A stretch of DNA of 64,000 nt, taken from contig NZ_JAUCGR010000004.1 in the NCBI RefSeq assembly GCF_030362815.1, positions 302,435 through 366,434 on the forward strand, given 5' to 3'. The position numbers and the translations under genes are program-made. The DNA comes from Cellulomonas edaphi (GTDB lineage: Bacteria; Actinomycetota; Actinomycetes; Actinomycetales; Cellulomonadaceae). The notes under the pieces are model-generated. The model was not told the origin of the DNA. It made no database searches and saw nothing but the letters and a program-made list of their open reading frames with translations. Shown here one piece after another: positions 58,659 to 64,000 of the stretch (positions within the stretch are counted from its first letter, which is position 1; every line of letters begins with the position of its first letter).

Positions 58659-59402
58659 GTGAGCGAGCAGCCCACCGGCCAGACGACCGAGACGTCCCCG
58701 CGGCGGGTGCTGCTCAAGCTCTCCGGCGAGACCTTCGGCGGCGGTGACGTGGGCCTCGCGGTCGACGTCGTCCGGCGCGTGGCCGCGGAGATCGCCGTCG
58801 CCGTCCGCGACGGTGTCCAGGTCGCGATCGTCGTCGGCGGGGGCAACTTCTTCCGCGGCGCCCAGCTGTCCCAGAGCGGCCTGGACCGGGCCCGTGCGGA
58901 CTACATGGGCATGCTCGGCACCGTGATGAACTGCCTCGCGCTGCAGGACTTCCTGGAGCAGGCCGGGGTGAGCACGCGCGTCCAGACCGCGATCGCCATG
59001 GGCCAGGTCGCCGAGCCGTACATCCCGCTGCGTGCCATCCGGCACCTCGAGAAGGGTCGCGTCGTGATCTTCGGCGCGGGCGCCGGCATGCCGTACTTCT
59101 CGACCGACACCGTGAGCGTGCAGCGCGCCCTCGAGACGCACTGCGACGAGGTGCTCATGGGCAAGAACGGCGTCGACGGCGTCTACACCGCGGACCCGCG
59201 CAAGGACCCGGGCGCGGTCAAGCTCGACCACCTCACCTACACCGACGCCCTGGTCGGCGACCTGGCCGTGATGGACGCCACCGCGCTGTCCCTCTGCCGG
59301 GACAACGACGTCGTGATGCGGGTCTTCGGACTCGAGGACGAGGGCAATGTCACGCGGGCCCTGCAGGGTGAGAAGATCGGGACGCTGGTCACCGCGGGCT
59401 GA
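58659..59402 (+). CDS. pyrH: UMP kinase
   Basis: PyrH makes UDP from UMP with ATP and is allosterically controlled by GTP and UTP. The 247-residue amino-acid-kinase-fold protein shows [18 protein letters not shown] at the start, [31 protein letters not shown], and the substrate-binding [34 protein letters not shown] and [12 protein letters not shown] follow. An N-terminal extension of about ten residues is present. GTG 58659 follows CAGGAGGAA closely. frr follows at 79 bases. Confidence 0.96.
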   Translation: MSEQPTGQTTETSPRRVLLKLSGETFGGGDVGLAVDVVRRVAAEIAVAVRDGVQVAIVVGGGNFFRGAQLSQSGLDRARADYMGMLGTVMNCLALQDFLEQAGVSTRVQTAIAMGQVAEPYIPLRAIRHLEKGRVVIFGAGAGMPYFSTDTVSVQRALETHCDEVLMGKNGVDGVYTADPRKDPGAVKLDHLTYTDALVGDLAVMDATALSLCRDNDVVMRVFGLEDEGNVTRALQGEKIGTLVTAG

Positions 59403-59481
59403 CGCAGCCCGCGAACCGCGCACCCGCGAGAACGCGGGACCCACGCGCACCACCACCGACACGAACGAGACGGAGCACCTG

Positions 59482-60039
59482 GTGATCGACGACACCCTCC
59501 TCGAGGCCGAGGAGAAGATGGACAAGGCCGTCGAGGTCGCCAAGGACGACTTCGCGACCATCCGCACGGGCCGTGCCAACGCCGCGATGTTCTCGAAGAT
59601 CTTCGTCGACTACTACGGCAGCCCGACGCCGCTGCAGCAGCTCGCGTCCTTCAACGTGACCGAGGCGCGCACCATCCTCATCTCGCCCTTCGACAAGTCG
59701 GCCAGCGCCGGCATCGAGAAGGCGCTGCGCGAGTCGGACCTGGGCGTGAACCCCACCAACGACGGCAACGTGATCCGCGTGGTGCTCCCGGCCCTGACCC
59801 AGGACCGCCGCAAGGACTTCGTCAAGCTCGCCAAGAACAAGGCGGAGGACGCGCGCATCTCGGTGCGCAGCGTGCGACGCCGTGCCAAGGAGGAGCTCGA
59901 CCGCATCGTCAAGGACGGCGAAGCAGGGGAGGACGAGGTGGGCCGGGCGGAGAAGGAGCTCGAGGCGCTCACCAAGAAGCACGTGGAGCTCATCGACCAC
60001 CTGCTGGCGTCCAAGGAGAGCGAGCTGCTCGAGGTCTGA
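59482..60039 (+). CDS. frr: Ribosome recycling factor
   Basis: RRF splits the post-termination ribosome with EF-G. The 185-residue length is exactly typical. [65 protein letters not shown] forms the hairpin domain and the first part of the long helical domain. [34 protein letters not shown] and [17 protein letters not shown] complete the L-shape. GTG 59482 was chosen as in-frame upstream options would add an unrelated tail. The stop overlaps the cdsA start by one base (TGATG). Confidence 0.96.
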   Translation: MIDDTLLEAEEKMDKAVEVAKDDFATIRTGRANAAMFSKIFVDYYGSPTPLQQLASFNVTEARTILISPFDKSASAGIEKALRESDLGVNPTNDGNVIRVVLPALTQDRRKDFVKLAKNKAEDARISVRSVRRRAKEELDRIVKDGEAGEDEVGRAEKELEALTKKHVELIDHLLASKESELLEV

Positions 60040-60875
60040 TGACGGAGCTCGCTGCCCCCCGGACGTCCCGCACGGGTCGTGACCTGCCGGTCGCGATCGC
60101 GGTCGGGCTCGGCATCCTCGCCGTCGTCGTCGCCTCCCTGTTCATCTACAAGGAGGTCTTCGCCGGCTTCGCCGTGCTCGTCGTGTGCGCGGCGCTGTGG
60201 GAGCTGGCCCAGGCCTTCACGCGCCGGGGGATCCACCTGCCGCTGCTGCCCCTGCTGGTGGGCGCCGTCGGCATCATGGTCTCGGCCTACACGGCGGGAC
60301 CCGAGGCGCTCTTCGTCGCGTTCATGCTCACGGTCGGCGGCGTGGTCATCTGGCGCGTGCTGGACGGCAGCGGCGAGCCCGCACTGCGGGACGCGACCGC
60401 GGGCACGTTCGCCGCGGCCTACCTGCCGTTCCTCGGCGGCTTCGTCATGCTCATGCTCGCCGAGACCGACGGTCCGGCGCGCGTGCTGGTCTTCATCCTG
60501 CTGTGCGTCGCGAACGACACCGGCGGGTACACGGTCGGCGTGCTGTTCGGCCGGCACCCGCTCGCGCCCTCGGTGAGCCCCAAGAAGTCCTGGGAGGGCC
60601 TGGTCGGCTCGGTCGTGCTGGCGTGCGTGGTCGGCGTGGTGGGCATGCAGATCGCGTTCGACGGCAACGCCCTCGTGGGTGTGTTCCTCGGGCTCGCCAC
60701 CGTCGTGACCGCCACCCTGGGCGACCTCTGCGAGTCCATGCTCAAGCGCGACCTCGAGCTCAAGGACATGGGCTCGCTCGTGCCGGGGCACGGGGGCATC
60801 CTCGACCGGCTCGACTCCCTCGTGCTGACCGCACCGGCCGTCTACCTCATCTTCGCGCTGCTCCAGCCCGCGTGA
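60039..60875 (+). CDS. cdsA: Phosphatidate cytidylyltransferase
   Basis: CdsA makes CDP-diacylglycerol from phosphatidic acid and CTP, the branch point of phospholipid synthesis. The 278-residue integral membrane protein has seven to eight hydrophobic segments beginning at about residue 17. The signature [30 protein letters not shown] near the C-terminus binds CTP and metal ions and is intact. [36 protein letters not shown] is the other conserved block. The start overlaps the frr stop. rlmN follows after 40 bases. Confidence 0.95.
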   Translation: MTELAAPRTSRTGRDLPVAIAVGLGILAVVVASLFIYKEVFAGFAVLVVCAALWELAQAFTRRGIHLPLLPLLVGAVGIMVSAYTAGPEALFVAFMLTVGGVVIWRVLDGSGEPALRDATAGTFAAAYLPFLGGFVMLMLAETDGPARVLVFILLCVANDTGGYTVGVLFGRHPLAPSVSPKKSWEGLVGSVVLACVVGVVGMQIAFDGNALVGVFLGLATVVTATLGDLCESMLKRDLELKDMGSLVPGHGGILDRLDSLVLTAPAVYLIFALLQPA

Positions 60876-60915
60876 GCGCGCTTCACACCGCACAACGTCT
60901 CAGAAGGGGGTGCCC

Positions 60916-62043
60916 ATGACCGGGACACCCGTCCGCCTCGACCTGTCCTCCCCGTCCCGAGGCCCCCGCGGCAAGCCGCCGCAGCACTTCGTCGACCTCA
61001 CGCCCGAGGAGCGCGTGGCCGCCGTCACCGGCCTGGGGGAGAAGGCCTTCCGGGCCAAGCAGCTCGCGACGCACTACTTCACGCACCTCTCGTCGGACCC
61101 GTCGACCATGACGGACCTGCCCAAGGCGTCGCGCGACGTGCTGACCGAGAAGCTGTTCCCGCCGCTGCTGACCAAGGCCCGCACGATGACGGCCGACGGC
61201 GGGACCACCGTGAAGTACCTGTGGCACCTGTTCGACGGCGCCAAGGTCGAGTCGGTGCTGATGCGCTACGCCAGCCGCACCACCCTGTGCATCTCGAGCC
61301 AGGCCGGCTGCGGGCTCGCGTGCTCGTTCTGCGCGACCGGCCAGATGGGCCTGACGCGCAACCTGTCGACCGCCGAGATCGTCGAGCAGGTCCGCGAGGC
61401 CGCGCGCGAGCTGGCCGCCGGCGAGATCCCGGGCGGCCCCGCCCGGCTGTCGAACGTCGTGTTCATGGGCATGGGCGAGCCGCTCGCCAACTACAAGTCG
61501 ATCATGGCCACGGTGCGCACCCTGGTGGCCCCCGCGCCGGACGGCCTGGGCATGTCGGCACGCAACGTCACGGTCTCCACCGTCGGCATGGTCCCGGCCA
61601 TGCGCAAGCTCGCCGACGAGGGCATCCCGGTGACCCTCGCCCTGTCGCTGCACGCACCGGACGACGAGCTGCGCAGCGAGCTCGTGCCGGTGAACACGCG
61701 CTGGGACGTGGACGAGGCGCTCGACGCCGCGCACCACTACTTCGAGGTGACCGGCCGGCGTGTGTCCATCGAGTACGCCCTGATCCGGGACATCAACGAC
61801 CACGCGTGGCGTGCGGACCTCCTGGGCGAGAAGCTCAACGCCCGCGGCAAGGGCTGGGTGCACTGCAACCCCATCCCGCTCAACCCGACGCCGGGCTCGA
61901 AGTGGACGGCGAGCGATCCCCGTGTCGAGGCGGAGTTCGTGGCACGCTTGCGGGCGCACGGCATCCCGACCACCATCCGGGACACGCGCGGTAGCGAGAT
62001 CGACGGAGCCTGCGGCCAGCTCGCGGCGGAGGAGGACGAGTGA
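60916..62043 (+). CDS. rlmN: Dual-specificity 23S rRNA / tRNA adenine-C2 methyltransferase RlmN
   Basis: RlmN methylates A2503 of 23S rRNA and A37 of certain tRNAs by radical AdoMet chemistry. The 375-residue protein has the iron-sulfur triad in [14 protein letters not shown] (C-x3-C-x2-C), ISSQAGCG before it, [21 protein letters not shown] and the C-terminal Cys in GACGQLAAE that forms the methyl intermediate. An N-terminal accessory domain (about 1-90) is present. ATG 60916 follows AGAAGGGGG; GTG 60910 is an alternative. Its stop overlaps the start of the next gene (GTGA). Confidence 0.96.
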   Translation: MTGTPVRLDLSSPSRGPRGKPPQHFVDLTPEERVAAVTGLGEKAFRAKQLATHYFTHLSSDPSTMTDLPKASRDVLTEKLFPPLLTKARTMTADGGTTVKYLWHLFDGAKVESVLMRYASRTTLCISSQAGCGLACSFCATGQMGLTRNLSTAEIVEQVREAARELAAGEIPGGPARLSNVVFMGMGEPLANYKSIMATVRTLVAPAPDGLGMSARNVTVSTVGMVPAMRKLADEGIPVTLALSLHAPDDELRSELVPVNTRWDVDEALDAAHHYFEVTGRRVSIEYALIRDINDHAWRADLLGEKLNARGKGWVHCNPIPLNPTPGSKWTASDPRVEAEFVARLRAHGIPTTIRDTRGSEIDGACGQLAAEEDE

Positions 62044-62594
62044 GCGACGGGATGTTCCGCACCGCGTCGGGGCTGCGCAGCGGCTACGACCCCGACGAGG
62101 TCGACGACTTCTTCGAGCACGCCCGGGCCATGTACGAGCAGGGCCCCGCGGGCGCCCTCTCCGCCAAGGACGTGCGGGCGGTCGCCTTCGACGTGGTGCG
62201 CGGCGGGTACGTCACGGCGGCCGTCGACGCTGCCCTCGACCGGCTCGAGGCGGCCTTCGTCGCGCGGGCCCGGGCCGAGTACGTCGCACAGCACGGCCAG
62301 CAGGCGTGGCTGACCAAGCTCGGTGAGCAGGCCCGCACCCTGTACGGGCGGCTCGGGCGGCCCGACGGCGACCGGTTCGCGCCCCCCGAGGGCCGTGAGC
62401 AGGGCTACGAGCCGGCCGACGTCGACGCGCTGTGCCACCGCCTCGTGGCGTACTTCGACAAGGGCGCCCCGCTGTCCGCGAGCGAGGTCAGGGCCGCGAC
62501 GTTCCGCGCGCGCAAGGGGCACCACGCGTACGGCGAGCCCGCGGTCGACGCGTTCTTCGCGCGTGCCGTCGAGGTGCTGCTCGGCGTCGAGTAG
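62040..62594 (+). CDS. DivIVA-domain protein with two domain copies
   Basis: A 184-residue protein that contains two copies of the short DivIVA/Wag31 N-terminal motif: [18 protein letters not shown] (about 15-32) and [18 protein letters not shown] (about 120-137). After each, a similar [24 protein letters not shown] segment follows, indicating internal duplication. No long coiled coil is predicted, unlike true Wag31, so it may bind membrane curvature or partner proteins without forming filaments. The GTG start overlaps rlmN, and dxr follows 5 bases after its stop, so it is embedded in a lipid and isoprenoid operon. Its function is not established. Confidence 0.85.
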   Translation: MSDGMFRTASGLRSGYDPDEVDDFFEHARAMYEQGPAGALSAKDVRAVAFDVVRGGYVTAAVDAALDRLEAAFVARARAEYVAQHGQQAWLTKLGEQARTLYGRLGRPDGDRFAPPEGREQGYEPADVDALCHRLVAYFDKGAPLSASEVRAATFRARKGHHAYGEPAVDAFFARAVEVLLGVE

Positions 62595-62599
62595 GGCCG

Positions 62600-63763
62600 A
62601 TGAACCGGCGCACCGTCACTCTCCTCGGGTCCACCGGGTCGATCGGCACGCAGGCCGTCGACGTCATCGTGCGCAACCCGGACCGGTTCGACGTGGTCGG
62701 GCTGAGCGCGGGCGGCGGCGACGTCGCACTGCTCGCCCGCCAGGTGACCGACCTGGGCGTCGGGGTCGTCGCTGTCGCGGACCCGCGCGCGGAGGCGCCA
62801 CTGCGGGAGCTGCTGGCCGGGCGGGACGTCGAGGTGCTCGTCGGGCCGCAGGCGTCGACCGAGCTCGCCGGGCGCGGCGCCGACGTCGTGCTCAACGGCG
62901 TCACGGGCTCGGTGGGGCTGGGGCCCACGCTCGCGGCGCTCGGCGCGGGCAGCACGCTCGCCCTGGCCAACAAGGAGTCGCTCGTGGTGGGCGGCGCGCT
63001 GGTCCAGGCCGCGCGCCGACGTCCGGAGCAGATCGTCCCCGTGGACTCGGAGCACTCAGCGATCGCGCAGTCGCTCCGGGGCGGGAGCCGGTCCGAGGTG
63101 CGCCGGCTCGTCCTCACGGCCTCGGGCGGACCCTTTCGCGGGCGCACGCTCGACGAGGTCAAGGCCGTCAGCCCGGAGCAGGCGCTGGCGCACCCCACCT
63201 GGTCCATGGGACCCGTGGTCACCATCAACTCGGCGACGCTGATGAACAAGGGCCTCGAGCTGATCGAGGCACACCTGCTGTTCGACGTGCCCACCGACGA
63301 CATCACCGTGGTGGTGCACCCGCAGTCGGTGGTGCACTCGATGGTCGAGTTCGTCGACGGCTCGACGATCGCGCAGGCGTCCCCGCCGGACATGCGGCTG
63401 CCCATCGCGCTCGGGCTCTCCTGGCCCGACCGGGTGGCAGGTGCCGCCCCGGGGTGCGACTGGAGCACGGCCATCTCGTGGACGTTCGAACCGCTCGACG
63501 AGGAGGTCTTCGGCGCGGTGCGGCTCGCCCGCGCGGCCGTCGCCGCCTCCGCCACCCACCCGGCCGTCTACAACGCGGCCAACGAGGAGTGCGTGGCCGC
63601 CTTCCTCGACGGACGCATCGGCTTCCTCGACATCGTGTCGACGGTCGAGCGCGTGCTCGACGAGCACGCCGGCACCGCCGCCGGGCACCTTACGCTCGAG
63701 GCCGTCCTGGCCGCGGAGGTGTGGGCCCGGAGCCGCGCCCACGAGGTGCTCGCGCGCCGCTGA
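62600..63763 (+). CDS. dxr: 1-deoxy-D-xylulose 5-phosphate reductoisomerase
   Basis: Dxr catalyses the first committed step of the MEP isoprenoid pathway, making 2-C-methyl-D-erythritol 4-phosphate with NADPH. The 387-residue protein has the Rossmann motif [26 protein letters not shown], the active-site [23 protein letters not shown], and [48 protein letters not shown] ends the conserved region. All metal-binding Glu and Asp residues seen in homologues appear intact. It starts 5 bases after the DivIVA-like gene. Confidence 0.96.
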   Translation: MNRRTVTLLGSTGSIGTQAVDVIVRNPDRFDVVGLSAGGGDVALLARQVTDLGVGVVAVADPRAEAPLRELLAGRDVEVLVGPQASTELAGRGADVVLNGVTGSVGLGPTLAALGAGSTLALANKESLVVGGALVQAARRRPEQIVPVDSEHSAIAQSLRGGSRSEVRRLVLTASGGPFRGRTLDEVKAVSPEQALAHPTWSMGPVVTINSATLMNKGLELIEAHLLFDVPTDDITVVVHPQSVVHSMVEFVDGSTIAQASPPDMRLPIALGLSWPDRVAGAAPGCDWSTAISWTFEPLDEEVFGAVRLARAAVAASATHPAVYNAANEECVAAFLDGRIGFLDIVSTVERVLDEHAGTAAGHLTLEAVLAAEVWARSRAHEVLARR

Positions 63764-63790
63764 GCCGCACGGGACGGCGCAGGGACTTCC

Positions 63791-64000
63791 TCAGTCCAAC
63801 GGGAAGCGGTCGAGAACGGCGAGCGCGGCGCGACTGGTGCGCCCGGCCGCCTCGGCGTCGTCCGCGCGCTCCGCGGCCCGCAGGGCGACGCTCATCGCCG
63901 CCCCGCCCCACACGGGCCAGTCGGGGGATCGGTGACCCACCCAGGGCAGGTCGGTCAGGGGCGACTCGACGCCGGTCACCAGGTCGGCCAGCGTCCGCCC
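63791..64000 (-). CDS. C-terminal part of a probable FAD-dependent oxidoreductase
   Basis: The visible 69 residues are the end of a larger protein running off the right edge. GRTLADLVTGVESPLTDLPWVGHRSPDW resembles the last block of actinobacterial DAO-type FAD oxidoreductases (glycine oxidase-like), where GRTLADLVxG and LPWVGHRS contact FAD. The rest of the sequence (ADDAEAAGRTSRAALAVLDRFPLD) is an unremarkable C-terminus. It converges on dxr, 27 bases apart. Family assignment rests on a short segment and is moderate. Confidence 0.6.
   Translation of the reverse strand, partial: GRTLADLVTGVESPLTDLPWVGHRSPDWPVWGGAAMSVALRAAERADDAEAAGRTSRAALAVLDRFPLD

Overview
The window is a gene-dense stretch of a high-GC actinobacterial chromosome. 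The ileS translational T-box, the leaderless -10 boxes, coenzyme F420 genes, a DUF222/HNH endonuclease, a WhiG/FliA sigma factor beside rpsB, and the gene order suggest Micrococcales, most likely Cellulomonadaceae. That placement is inferred from gene content and codon use; no database comparison was possible.

Layout. 1-3481: the end of clpP, clpX, chorismate mutase and a Vms1/Rv2629-type factor. 3489-8816: fadD15-like acyl-CoA ligase, aldo/keto reductase and valS, on the minus strand. 8955-19306: a coenzyme F420 region with an FGD-like oxidoreductase, cofE, a GH3 lipid-anchored or membrane-anchored enzyme, cofC, and, on the minus strand, an ABC importer (binding protein, permease, ATPase) followed by cofD. 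YbjQ, HhH-GPD and an HNH endonuclease under a LexA box lie in between. 19499-22377: SDR, TipA-like MerR regulator, phosphoribosyltransferase, HAD phosphatase. 22378-33273: T-box, ileS, folC, then dhaKLM, tetR and an MFS efflux pump lying between folC and DUF4233-ndk. 33323-42186: smc, small membrane protein, ftsY, and the nitrogen operon amtB-glnB-glnD. 42212-49765: ffh, an amidohydrolase, then rpsP-khpA-rimM-trmD-rplS-lepB-rnhB-DUF2469. 49889-56056: yraN, comM, dprA, xerC, a WhiG/FliA sigma factor and an M23-like protein. 56615-64000: rpsB-tsf-pyrH-frr-cdsA-rlmN-DivIVA-like-dxr and the end of an FAD oxidoreductase.

How the genes work together. Most of the window is housekeeping: translation (rpsP, rplS, rpsB, tsf, frr, rimM, trmD, rlmN, ileS, valS), protein targeting (ffh, ftsY, lepB), chromosome maintenance (smc, xerC, dprA, comM, rnhB) and envelope or isoprenoid precursors (cdsA, dxr). 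The accessory interest lies in four places. The F420 region puts an importer in one operon with cofD, which suggests salvage of the deazaflavin Fo. The nitrogen operon has a GlnD without ACT sensor domains and a 17-bp-arm hairpin in its first codons. The dhaKLM-tetR-MFS block splits a normally tight folC-DUF4233-ndk group. Several regulatory or repeat structures are not explained by the genes: a 25-bp minisatellite before rpsB, duplicated motifs before xerC, a 36-bp repeat inside dprA, and stem-loop-rich leaders before the importer and rplS.

Many genes have a TAnnnT-like -10 box ending 6-7 nt before the start codon and no Shine-Dalgarno, so leaderless transcripts appear common here. No tRNA, rRNA, CRISPR array, insertion sequence or prophage gene was recognised.
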